Both the position numbers and the translations under genes were made by a program. This document shows, piece after piece, positions 1 to 7,396 of a stretch of 33,294 bases of DNA. The stretch comes from Anaerolineae bacterium (GTDB lineage Bacteria; Chloroflexota; Anaerolineae; Promineifilales; Promineifilaceae). The notes beneath the pieces were generated by a model. The model did not search any database, had not been told where the DNA came from, and worked only from the letters and a program-made list of their open reading frames with translations. The number at the start of each line of letters is the position of its first letter. Position 1 is the stretch's first letter. The DNA lies in assembly GCA_023384355.1 (NCBI GenBank), contig JAHDWL010000033.1, forward strand, positions 1 through 33,294, in the 5' to 3' direction.

Positions 1-422
1 TACGCCTCACGGCCGTGTTGTATTATCAGAGCCGACTACTGAAAGACCCTGTTGCCCAGCACAGGTTTCTGGACAAACCTATCCTCAAAACCTACCCTCG
101 GATAGGCGATAAACGACTGGTAGGGAAATACAATAGGGTTATCAAGGCAAGGTCGTTCCAGTTGAGCAAGACAGGTACAGGCCGCTTTTCCCGGAGGACG
201 AAACCGCGACACGCGGTTCCCGCTGGGAGGAGAAGCGACGTGATGGCTGAAGGCACACACGGTTTACGAAGTCACGGTAACTGCACCTGGTCAAATGGCC
301 AGGATAAAAACCGGCCCATCGTATGACCGCAAGCCTGCTCAATGAGAGGAGGCGGCCGGAAGCCGTATCTTGTAGGCTGTGATCAGAACCGGTATTGAGT
401 ATCGATATCAGCATCTGATGGA
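1..422. other. Unassigned 422-bp stretch
   Basis: No gene can be supported here. Reading frames of up to about 100 codons exist on both strands, but their translations show no recognisable domain, no hydrophobic or repeat pattern and no convincing ribosome binding site, and they overlap one another. The stretch is less GC-rich than the genes after it at its left end. It could be the 3' end of a gene that starts outside the window, a decayed element, or a long upstream regulatory region for the gene at 423. Confidence 0.4.
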
Positions 423-1670
423 ATGGAAAAAATCATGACCAATCTTCTTTCACTTCGCACGAAAAAGTCGGGGGGCGTCTATTACGCCTTGCTTCTCGGC
501 CTGCTGCTGCTTTTGGTGGCGGTGGGTGTGTGGCAACAATCGGGCGTCCCCACGCGCGACCGTTGGTCGAGTGTGGAAGGAGGCCGAATCCAGGAAAGCG
601 AGGAAGGCGAGACGTTTCCTTTCGGTTTGCCCGTGGACGAAAACCTGATCGCCGGCGACACCCCGCTCACAATCAAGGCCAGCGGTGAGGTGATCAGCGG
701 CCGACTTGGCTTCGAATTGCGTGCGCCCGACGGGCGCACGGTCTGGAACTCGGGGACGATCAACCCGGGTGGTTTCTCCATCAACAAGGAATATCACCCT
801 CCCGCCGGACAAACCGGCATGTATACGCTTGGCATGGTCTACAGCGCAAATACCGAGGCGACCTACAACCTGGGTTGGCAGGCTGTCCGGCTGGGGCCGC
901 TCGTCCTGTTGCCCGGTTTGGGCATGATCATGGCAGGCCTGGCGTTCATTGTCTATGCCTCCCAAAAGCGGCTGTTGAATCGGCGCTATCTGGGGCTGGG
1001 GGCGCTGTTCTGGCTATTAACCGTGGCCATTAAATTCACAGTGGCTGCCTGGCTCAATCCCCTCGCCTTCCAGGCATTGGAGGTGAACCACGAGAATCTG
1101 TTTGTGTTCAATAACCTGATCGCCTACCTGTATGTCGGCGCGTTGACGGGAGTTTTCGAGGTTGGGTTAGCCTGGTTGATCCTGAGCAAGGTGCGCTGGG
1201 GTAAAGCCAACTGGAACCAGGCGCTATCATTTGGGATAGGCTTCGGGGTCTTCGAAGCGCTGTTGCTCGGACTGGCTGGATTTGGTTCGGCTCTGGTCGC
1301 TTTCCTCGGGCCGGACACTTTGCCTGTCTCTGTATTGGGTGGGTTGGCAAACAACGCCACCGTGGGTATGGGATTGGCCCCAATCATCGAGCGGCTGGGG
1401 GTCATCTTTGTCCATATCTTCACCTGCGTGCTTATCTTCTACGCCATAGCCAGTGGTGAGACCAGGTGGGGCTGGCTGGCCTTGCTCTTCAAGACCGGGT
1501 TGGATGCGGTTGCCGGATTCGCGGCCTTTTGGGGTGCCAACACCTTGGGCAAAATATGGGCGCTGGAAGCGATTATCCTTGTCTTTGGTCTCCTCGGACT
1601 ATGGGGAACGCGCCGGATCGCCCAACGCTATCGGCAGTTAACGGTTGAACCAGCAAACAGTGGTCATTGA
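423..1670 (+). CDS. YhfC-like polytopic membrane protein
   Basis: A 415-residue integral membrane protein. An N-terminal transmembrane segment (about residues 18-40) is followed by an extracytoplasmic domain to about residue 150, then by roughly seven further hydrophobic segments. The C-terminal half resembles the YhfC family of putative intramembrane metalloproteases (related to CPBP/PrsW-type enzymes): it has the GVFEVGLAWLI, FGIGFGVFEALLLG and VHIFTCVLIFYAI blocks in the family order. In typical members the second block reads like GHGGxEA; here the His is replaced (GFGVFEA), so activity as a metalloprotease is doubtful. The extracytoplasmic N-terminal domain is an addition to the usual family layout. 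A second in-frame ATG at 435 is an equally possible start. It is the first of two closely spaced plus-strand genes, the next starting about 117 bp after its stop. Confidence 0.6.
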   Translation: MEKIMTNLLSLRTKKSGGVYYALLLGLLLLLVAVGVWQQSGVPTRDRWSSVEGGRIQESEEGETFPFGLPVDENLIAGDTPLTIKASGEVISGRLGFELRAPDGRTVWNSGTINPGGFSINKEYHPPAGQTGMYTLGMVYSANTEATYNLGWQAVRLGPLVLLPGLGMIMAGLAFIVYASQKRLLNRRYLGLGALFWLLTVAIKFTVAAWLNPLAFQALEVNHENLFVFNNLIAYLYVGALTGVFEVGLAWLILSKVRWGKANWNQALSFGIGFGVFEALLLGLAGFGSALVAFLGPDTLPVSVLGGLANNATVGMGLAPIIERLGVIFVHIFTCVLIFYAIASGETRWGWLALLFKTGLDAVAGFAAFWGANTLGKIWALEAIILVFGLLGLWGTRRIAQRYRQLTVEPANSGH

Positions 1671-1786
1671 AACAGACTGACTGGACTACCGTTCGGTCAT
1701 CGCAACAAATTTGTTTCGTCCGGCCGTCGCACTTGTTGGAAAACGATTTCGGGTTGATTGACCCACCTTCAACCCAGGGAGTTGTG

Positions 1787-2830
1787 ATGATAACCAAGCG
1801 CACAATATGCCGGTTGGCAATCGCCTTAACGTTGATATTGCCTTTGGCAGCGTTCCTGGTGCTGTTTCCCCCGCACGAGCCGCTTGCCGTCACCGGTCCT
1901 CGCCCAGTTTCAACGATACGATACAGCTACGTCAACAAGGGCAGCATCGAGCAGAACTCGGCCGGCGGCAAAGAGCGGGTCGTCAATGTGACGTTTTGGT
2001 ATCCGCAAGGCGATGATGACGACGAGACCTACCCGCTGGTGCTTTTTTCCCATGGCGGTCTGGGCACGGAGACCAGCAACGAATCCCTCTATCTGGAGCT
2101 GGCGAGTCATGGCTATGTCGTCGGTTCCATCGGCCATCCGCGCCATTCGTTGTGGACCAGGGGCGATGGCGGGCAAATCACATTCGTAAGCCGGGAATAC
2201 TTCAACGAATTGAAATGGGAGGATGCCAAACAGGACAAGGAAAGGAGCTATCGCTATTATCAAAAGTGGATGGCAACCCGCACGGCCGACATCAATTTCG
2301 CGCTCGATACCATTTTGGAGAAAGCTGCCGCCGGCGAGATCGGCGTCTATGGCCTGATCGACCCAAGCCGGATCGGCGTGATGGGCCATTCGCTGGGCGG
2401 CGCTGCGGCACTGGCCATCCCGCGCCAAAGGGCCGACGTCGCGGCCGTCATCGCGCTGGAATCGCCATTTCTCTATGACATCACCGGCGTGGCAAACGGC
2501 GAATTCGTCTGGCTGGATGAGGCTTATCCCGTGCCGGTTCTGAATATCTATTCGGATGCCGCATGGGAACATCTGACGGAGTGGTCACAGTACGGACGGA
2601 ACGCGGCATTGTTGGCCAGTCCACAGGAGACGACCGTCAGTCTGCACCTGCCGGGCGCTGGTCATTTCTCCCTGACTGATTTTTCGCTGGCCAGCCCCCT
2701 GTTGACGAGACTGCTGGAAGGTGGGCAATCTACTCACGATCGGGAAGGGTATCTGTCGGAGGTAAATCGGGCATGTCTGGACTTTTTTGATCGTTACCTG
2801 AAAGGGCCTGATCGAGACAACCATTCCTGA
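1787..2830 (+). CDS. Alpha/beta hydrolase, PAF-acetylhydrolase/dienelactone hydrolase-like
   Basis: A 347-residue membrane-anchored or exported serine hydrolase. Residues 7-27 form a signal anchor, followed by an alpha/beta hydrolase domain. The nucleophile elbow GHSLGG places the catalytic Ser at residue 202, the HGGLG loop near residue 90 supplies the oxyanion hole, the Asp is likely D257 (IYSDAAW) and the His is H293 (GAGHFSL). The spread of motifs and the RVVNVTFWYP start of the domain match the platelet-activating-factor acetylhydrolase/predicted dienelactone hydrolase group, so an ester or lipid substrate outside the cytoplasm is likely but unproven. The frame is open upstream to 1667, but the ATG at 1787 is preferred because CAGGGAG lies at a proper distance and the hydrophobic anchor then sits at the N terminus. 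Confidence 0.75.
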   Translation: MITKRTICRLAIALTLILPLAAFLVLFPPHEPLAVTGPRPVSTIRYSYVNKGSIEQNSAGGKERVVNVTFWYPQGDDDDETYPLVLFSHGGLGTETSNESLYLELASHGYVVGSIGHPRHSLWTRGDGGQITFVSREYFNELKWEDAKQDKERSYRYYQKWMATRTADINFALDTILEKAAAGEIGVYGLIDPSRIGVMGHSLGGAAALAIPRQRADVAAVIALESPFLYDITGVANGEFVWLDEAYPVPVLNIYSDAAWEHLTEWSQYGRNAALLASPQETTVSLHLPGAGHFSLTDFSLASPLLTRLLEGGQSTHDREGYLSEVNRACLDFFDRYLKGPDRDNHS

Positions 2831-2878
2831 TATCCACCGCGGTCGTATTGTTATATAATCGGTTGGAGAGGGAGCTTC

Positions 2879-4408
2879 ATGCCTCAACAGATCGACCATG
2901 AATGGCCTGACCCCGAACAGCCGTTCAATCTTCTGAACCTGCTGTTCGAGCGCATGCCCATGGGCGTCGCGGTGCTGGATCGCCGGTTTCGGATCCGCCG
3001 CTACAACCCTACATGGGGAGACTTCGCCACTCGCTACGCCCCGCCTTCCGGCGTCCCCCTGGCGCCGGGTGTGAACTACTTCGACCATCTTCCCGGCACC
3101 GAAAGTGTCGTGCGGCCGCTGTTCGAACGCGCCCTATCCGGCGAGACCGTTCAGGCAAATGGGGTGCGCCTGGAATCAGGCGGGATTACGACCTGGTGGG
3201 ATGTCGTCCTTAGTCCACTCATCGAAAACGGCGAAACCGTCGGTATCCTGAACGTAGCGGTGGATGTCACCGAACAGACACAGCTGCGGCAAAGTCTGGA
3301 AGAACAGGTCCACGCCCGCACAAAGGAACTGCAAGTCCTCCTGGAAGTGTCCGCCACGGCCAATCGCTCGCTTCACCTGGACGAGATGCTTCGAATCACA
3401 CTGGACTTGATCGTGCCGCTGGTGCGGGCCTCCCGTGCAGGGGTCATGTTGCTTGACGAAGACACGGGCGAATTAATTCCGCATACACTTCGCCCGGAAA
3501 GAGCGATGGCCGAAATTGATTTGTCCACCATTGTCCAAGTCGCGCAGGTGGTGCTTGCCGGGAGCGAGACCCTGTACGTCGAGCCGGTTTTGGAGCGGGG
3601 CTTGCGGGAACCGGGCGCTCTGGTTCCCCTTCAGACCCCGGACACGAAATTGGGCGTGCTGGTCATCATCGGCCCGGAGGGCGGTCGCTTCACCAGGGAG
3701 CAATTGGCCTTATTCCAGTCGATTGCTGACCAGTTGAGTATCGCCATTGAGAACGCGCGATACTTTGCAAAAGGAGAGGAGGCCGCCGCCGCCGCCGAAC
3801 GCAACCGCCTGGCCCGCGATCTGCATGATGCGGTCACTCAGACCCTTTTCTCGGCCGGTATGATCGCCGAGGTATTGCCTAAAATAATGGAGCGAAATCC
3901 TGCCGAGGGTTTCCGTCGCCTGGAAGAGTTGCGCCAACTGACGCGCGGCGCGCTGTCGGAGATGCGCACCCTGCTCGTAGAATTGCGCCCGGCCGCACTG
4001 AACGATACAGATCTGGCCGATCTGCTTGGGCATCAGGTTAATGCGTTTGTCGCCCGGGCCAGGTTGCCCGTCGCGTATGAGCATGATTGTATATGCAATC
4101 CACCCGTCGAAATCAAAGAGGTCTTCTATCGTATTGCCCAGGAGGCGTTCAATAATATCGTCAGGCACGCGGAAGCCGGGCATGTCCGGGTGCATCTGGA
4201 TTGCCGGCCCGGCGAGGCAACGCTTGCGATCGAGGATGACGGGATTGGCTTTGATGTGCAGGCCCACGACCATGAAGGTTTGGGGTTGGGCATCATGCGC
4301 GAAAGAGCCCGCAGCGTGGGCGCGAGACTGGAGATTGATAGCCGGTTACATCATGGAACACGCCTGCGATTGATTTGGCAAACCCCGAACCAGGAGGAAG
4401 AGACATGA
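2879..4408 (+). CDS. PAS-GAF sensor histidine kinase, NarL/LiaS class
   Basis: A 509-residue soluble sensor kinase that autophosphorylates and passes phosphate to the response regulator encoded next to it. A PAS domain covers about residues 15-140 and is followed by a short coiled linker (about 140-160). A GAF domain covers about 165-300. The HisKA_3 dimerisation domain has RLARDLHDAVTQ with the phospho-accepting His at 316. The HATPase_c domain (about 405-505) has the N box (EAFNNIVRHAE), G1 box (EDDGIGFD) and G2 box (GLGLGIMRER). No transmembrane segment is visible, so the signal is probably cytoplasmic: a small ligand, redox state or gas bound by PAS or GAF. GGAGAGGGAG precedes the ATG, and a TATAAT hexamer lies at 2854-2859 without a clear -35. 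The stop overlaps the next gene's start (ATGA), indicating translational coupling. Confidence 0.93.
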   Translation: MPQQIDHEWPDPEQPFNLLNLLFERMPMGVAVLDRRFRIRRYNPTWGDFATRYAPPSGVPLAPGVNYFDHLPGTESVVRPLFERALSGETVQANGVRLESGGITTWWDVVLSPLIENGETVGILNVAVDVTEQTQLRQSLEEQVHARTKELQVLLEVSATANRSLHLDEMLRITLDLIVPLVRASRAGVMLLDEDTGELIPHTLRPERAMAEIDLSTIVQVAQVVLAGSETLYVEPVLERGLREPGALVPLQTPDTKLGVLVIIGPEGGRFTREQLALFQSIADQLSIAIENARYFAKGEEAAAAAERNRLARDLHDAVTQTLFSAGMIAEVLPKIMERNPAEGFRRLEELRQLTRGALSEMRTLLVELRPAALNDTDLADLLGHQVNAFVARARLPVAYEHDCICNPPVEIKEVFYRIAQEAFNNIVRHAEAGHVRVHLDCRPGEATLAIEDDGIGFDVQAHDHEGLGLGIMRERARSVGARLEIDSRLHHGTRLRLIWQTPNQEEET

Positions 4409-5046
4409 CCGAAACGAAAGTCATTCGCGTGATGCTGGTAGACGACCATGCCGTTGTCCGCAGCGGCCTGAGCGCCTTTCTCATGGCTTATGACGACATG
4501 GAACTGGTCGGTGAAGCCGGGGACGGAGAACGCGCCGTGTCACTTTGCGGACAGGTTCGGCCCGATGTTGTTTTGATGGATTTGATGATGCCGGGGATGG
4601 ATGGGGTGACTGCTACCGGACTGATCAGGAAGCGCTTTCCTGAAATTCAGGTCATCGCCCTGACCAGCTTCAAGGAAAAGGAGTGGGTAGAAGGCGCTGT
4701 GAAGGCGGGCGCTATCGGTTATTTGCTAAAAGATACCACGGCGGACGAACTGGCGAAGGCTATCCGGAGCGCGGTAGCCGGTAGGTCGACCCTGTCCTCC
4801 GAGGCTGCGCAGGTGCTGATCCAGTCTGCCCGCGCCGGCGAAAAACCCGGCGTCGATTTAACCGGGCGCGAACGCGAGGTGTTGGCCCTGATGGTAGACG
4901 GCCTGAGTAACCAGCAAATCGCCGAACGACTGGTGATCGGCGTCTCTACAGCCAAGTTCCACGTCAGCAGCATCCTCTCCAAACTCGACGCGACGAGCCG
5001 AACCGAGGCGGTATCGATCGCCTTGCAAAACCACCTGGTCAAATGA
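4405..5046 (+). CDS. LuxR/NarL-family response regulator
   Basis: A 213-residue two-component response regulator. The receiver domain (residues 7-125) has the acidic pair D13/D14, the phosphorylation site D59 in VVLMDLMMPG, T87 and K109. A LuxR-type helix-turn-helix (about residues 148-207) contains LTGREREVLALM and the NQQIAERLVIGVSTAKFHVS recognition helices. The ATG at 4405 overlaps the kinase stop by four bases and has AGGAGGA eight bases upstream; the frame is open 30 bases earlier but without a better site. The overlap makes the kinase at 2879-4408 the obvious partner. A strong terminator follows, so kinase and regulator close a transcription unit. Its target genes cannot be read from the sequence, though the membrane genes downstream are candidates. 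Confidence 0.95.
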   Translation: MTETKVIRVMLVDDHAVVRSGLSAFLMAYDDMELVGEAGDGERAVSLCGQVRPDVVLMDLMMPGMDGVTATGLIRKRFPEIQVIALTSFKEKEWVEGAVKAGAIGYLLKDTTADELAKAIRSAVAGRSTLSSEAAQVLIQSARAGEKPGVDLTGREREVLALMVDGLSNQQIAERLVIGVSTAKFHVSSILSKLDATSRTEAVSIALQNHLVK

Positions 5047-5078
5047 CCAGGGAAAAATTAAATATACAGGCCAGGTAC

Positions 5079-5122
5079 AAGCCTCCCCGTTGCGCCGATG
5101 CGCAACGGGGAGGCTTTTTTTT
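5079..5122 (+). terminator. Rho-independent terminator after the two-component pair
   Basis: A perfect 16-base inverted repeat (arms 5079-5094 and 5101-5116, sequence AAGCCTCCCCGTTGCG) with a six-base loop is followed by a run of eight T (5115-5122). It ends transcription after the response regulator. Confidence 0.95.
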
Positions 5123-5170
5123 ATAGTGGGGTCATATCCGATTGTCCAGTTCAAGGATAGGGAAAAGATA

Positions 5171-5623
5171 ATGAACAACAAAAACCAAATTGCATTTCTG
5201 ATCATCCTGATCGCTGTCGCCGTCGCCACGCTGTTTTTTGTCATCCTGCCACCCATTCTGTACGGAACGGACCAGGAAACAAACACGTCAGCGCCGGAGC
5301 AGGTCGTCCAGGAATTTTATGACTGGTATGTGTCATATCAGGGCAATCCGCTGGTGGACAAGGCCTATCAGACCAACGAGCTGTTAAGCCCGGCTTACAT
5401 CGCCCATCTGGACGATTTCACCCAGGGCGGCGAGTGGCGAGTCGATCCGGTATTGTGCGCCCAGGATGTGCCCAATGAAGTGACAGCGCTTCCGGCCGTA
5501 GTTGCCGGGAACGGGGCTACGGTTGAAGTCAACACGAGCTTCACGGGCCATATGTTCACGGTCGAGTTAGCGAACATAGACGGCAACTGGTTGATCGACA
5601 AGGTCACCTGCGCCTCGGAATAA
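5171..5623 (+). CDS. Small membrane-anchored DUF3828-like protein
   Basis: A 150-residue protein with one N-terminal hydrophobic segment (residues 8-30), acting as signal anchor, and a small extracytoplasmic domain. The pattern VVQEFYDWYVSY, then LLSPAYIAHLDD and a C-terminal VELANIDGNWLIDKVTC resembles the DUF3828/SnoaL-like fold seen in small exported bacterial proteins. No function is known for these. Two Cys (in LCAQDV and VTCASE) could form a disulfide. The ATG at 5171 was chosen over an upstream open frame because the anchor then begins the protein; the ribosome binding site (AAGGATAGGGAAAAG) is weak. The gene lies between two hairpins, so it is probably transcribed alone. Confidence 0.6.
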   Translation: MNNKNQIAFLIILIAVAVATLFFVILPPILYGTDQETNTSAPEQVVQEFYDWYVSYQGNPLVDKAYQTNELLSPAYIAHLDDFTQGGEWRVDPVLCAQDVPNEVTALPAVVAGNGATVEVNTSFTGHMFTVELANIDGNWLIDKVTCASE

Positions 5624-5634
5624 CAGGCATCAAG

Positions 5635-5666
5635 GACTCCCCATTGTATTCGCACATTGGGGAGTC
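5635..5666 (+). terminator. Hairpin after the DUF3828-like gene
   Basis: GACTCCCCA (5635-5643) pairs with TGGGGAGTC (5658-5666) across a 14-base loop. There is no strong T run after it, so it may be a weak terminator or a 3'-end stabilising hairpin. Confidence 0.5.
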
Positions 5667-5756
5667 TGCTCATTATACAGTAGCCGCCCCTGCTCTCAGG
5701 GCACGCAAAAACCGGATTGAAAAGCAGTAACAGATAACCAAAAGGAGAAAGGTAAC

Positions 5757-6218
5757 ATGACGTACCAGTGCGAAATTCGTGAACAGCCCGTCCAGCCGGC
5801 TTTGTCCATTCGTGCCCGTACTCCAGTGCACTCTTTACCTCAACTAATTGGCGAGACGCTCGGAACGATAATAGCTTATCTCAGCAGCCTGGGAGAAGGC
5901 CCCACCGGACCGTCTTTCGTCGCTTACCACAACCTGGACATGGACGATTTGGATGTTGAGATCGGCTTTCCTGTTTCCAGAACAATGCCTGGCAAGGAGC
6001 GGGTACAGGCGAGTGAGCTGCCTCGCGGCAAAGTAGCCACCTGTCTTTTCATCGGGCCATATAGCGAAATGGCGCCGGCATATGATGCGCTCACCGAGTG
6101 GACCAGGCAGCAAGGCTATGAGCTTATCGGCACAGCATATGAGTTCTATCTCGACGATCCGGCTCAAACGCCGCCCGCGGAGTTGCGGACACAAATCATG
6201 TTTCCGCTCAAGCCGTGA
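5757..6218 (+). CDS. GyrI-like effector-binding domain protein
   Basis: A 153-residue single-domain cytoplasmic protein of the GyrI-like/AraC effector-binding (SHS2 tandem) superfamily. Characteristic parts are EIREQPVQPALSIRAR at the start, the central DVEIGFPVSR strand, GKVATCLFIGPYSEM, and AYEFYLDDP near the end. Family members bind hydrophobic or cationic small molecules, either as the ligand-binding half of transcription factors (BmrR, Rob) or as free proteins such as GyrI; some hydrolyse reactive compounds. No DNA-binding domain is attached here. The ATG follows a good AAAGGAGAAAGG. No operon partner is evident, as there are intergenic gaps on both sides. Confidence 0.85.
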   Translation: MTYQCEIREQPVQPALSIRARTPVHSLPQLIGETLGTIIAYLSSLGEGPTGPSFVAYHNLDMDDLDVEIGFPVSRTMPGKERVQASELPRGKVATCLFIGPYSEMAPAYDALTEWTRQQGYELIGTAYEFYLDDPAQTPPAELRTQIMFPLKP

Positions 6219-6366
6219 CGTTGGGCGGTGGTCGTTTTTCAAATGTGTCTGTTCAGGTGATCTGTTGGAGCATCCCCATCAGCATAACCTGCAAGCTGGC
6301 CTGACAGTAACTGTGACAGGGTGATTTTCTTTCAAACGGCAATCGAGATTGGACAAGGAGAATGAT

Positions 6367-6720
6367 GTGAAAACACTTTTTCTCGCGGAAAGTGAAAAAC
6401 ACGTACTGGATGCCCTATGTCTGATGATCGAGCAGCAGGACGGAATGACGGTCGTGGGCGTGGCGCACTCTGTGGAGGCGATGCTGGCCCAGGTTTGCCG
6501 GCGTGCACCGGACATCATCCTGCTGGACTGGAATTTGCCGGGCATTCATCACCAACGGCTGATTCGTTCCCTGCGCGAATGCTGCCCGGCCACGAAACTG
6601 GTTGCGGTCAGCGTCAAGCCCGAAGACGAGCAGACGGCCGGAGAAAACGGCGTGGACGGGTTCATCTCCAAGCAATTACCGGCGGAGATATTCATGGCGT
6701 CGTTAAACGCCTTTCTCTAA
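6367..6720 (+). CDS. Stand-alone receiver-domain response regulator
   Basis: A 117-residue CheY-like receiver with no output domain. The phosphorylation Asp is D54 in DIILLDWNLPG, with S82 in the Thr/Ser switch position and K102 in GFISKQLP. The usual N-terminal acidic pair is reduced to a Glu-Ser-Glu arrangement (E8/E10), which may weaken Mg2+ binding. The start is GTG at 6367, six bases after CAAGGAG; a TTG at 6349 in the same frame has no such site. No kinase gene is adjacent, the nearest being at 2879-4408. It could shuttle phosphate or act through protein-protein contact. Confidence 0.8.
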   Translation: MKTLFLAESEKHVLDALCLMIEQQDGMTVVGVAHSVEAMLAQVCRRAPDIILLDWNLPGIHHQRLIRSLRECCPATKLVAVSVKPEDEQTAGENGVDGFISKQLPAEIFMASLNAFL

Positions 6721-6815
6721 GTCGTTACCCCTCTTCGAAGTTGGGCGCCCTGAGCGCATTTTCCTGAGGGCACCCTCGTCAGTGTTTTCACAGGCAAGAA
6801 CAGGAGAAAGCCATA

Positions 6816-7385
6816 ATGAAGAGACTATTCACCATCAATGTCGTTGCCAGGAGCATCATCCTCTGGTTGTTGTTCATGCTGGTTATGTGGTCCGTATTTG
6901 CGTTGGGCTGGTTCACGCATCAACAGGCCTGGAACACCGGGGTTGAAGTCCAGCGTGAAACAGGTTGGCAGGTCTTTTGGTTTATCCTTTGGCATAACCT
7001 CCTGCTGATCGCCCTCATCGTGGTGGGCAACCTGTTCGTCCGATTTGGCAGTATCACGCCGGGATTATTGATCCTCGCCTATCAGGCAGTCGCAATCGGC
7101 TGGACTGCCGGGACCAACAATTTCATGGAACCGTTCCCAACTGTAGGAACGGCCAACGAAGCGTTTCTGCGTATCGGCTTGTGGGAAACCACAGCCTACG
7201 TACTCCTCTGTGCGGTCACTCTGACCAAGTCGCTCTACATTGCCGATACCTTTCCCGCTAAAGAATGGATAGAGACCCGGCGCCTTCGGGACCTTCGGTT
7301 CAGTTTCGCCGATGTTTTGCTAATCGGGTTCGGGCTTCTCAGCCTGATGTCCGCAGCGGTATTTGAGGCGTTTCTGCTGAAGTGA
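6816..7385 (+). CDS. SpoIIM-like polytopic membrane protein
   Basis: A 189-residue membrane protein with about five hydrophobic segments. The central part (ILWHNLLLIALIVVGNLF, then SITPGLLILAYQAVAIGW) has the HN...GN...G pattern of the SpoIIM/DUF95 family, whose best-known member works in Firmicutes sporulation but which is widespread in non-sporulating bacteria next to membrane stress or proteolysis genes. The resemblance is partial. CAGGAGAAAGCC gives a good ribosome binding site. Its stop is within 12 bases of the S41 peptidase start, so the two are probably co-translated and may work together at the membrane. Confidence 0.5.
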   Translation: MKRLFTINVVARSIILWLLFMLVMWSVFALGWFTHQQAWNTGVEVQRETGWQVFWFILWHNLLLIALIVVGNLFVRFGSITPGLLILAYQAVAIGWTAGTNNFMEPFPTVGTANEAFLRIGLWETTAYVLLCAVTLTKSLYIADTFPAKEWIETRRLRDLRFSFADVLLIGFGLLSLMSAAVFEAFLLK

Positions 7386-7396
7386 TGAGGGCTGTC

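Noticed and set aside
1667-1786. Upstream extension of the alpha/beta hydrolase
   Set aside because: The extension has no ribosome binding site, overlaps the previous stop and would put 40 polar residues before an evident N-terminal signal anchor.
6729-6780. Inverted repeat after the lone receiver gene
   Set aside because: GCCCTGAG and CTGAGGGC pair over only five bases with a mismatch and no T run follows; not convincing as a terminator.
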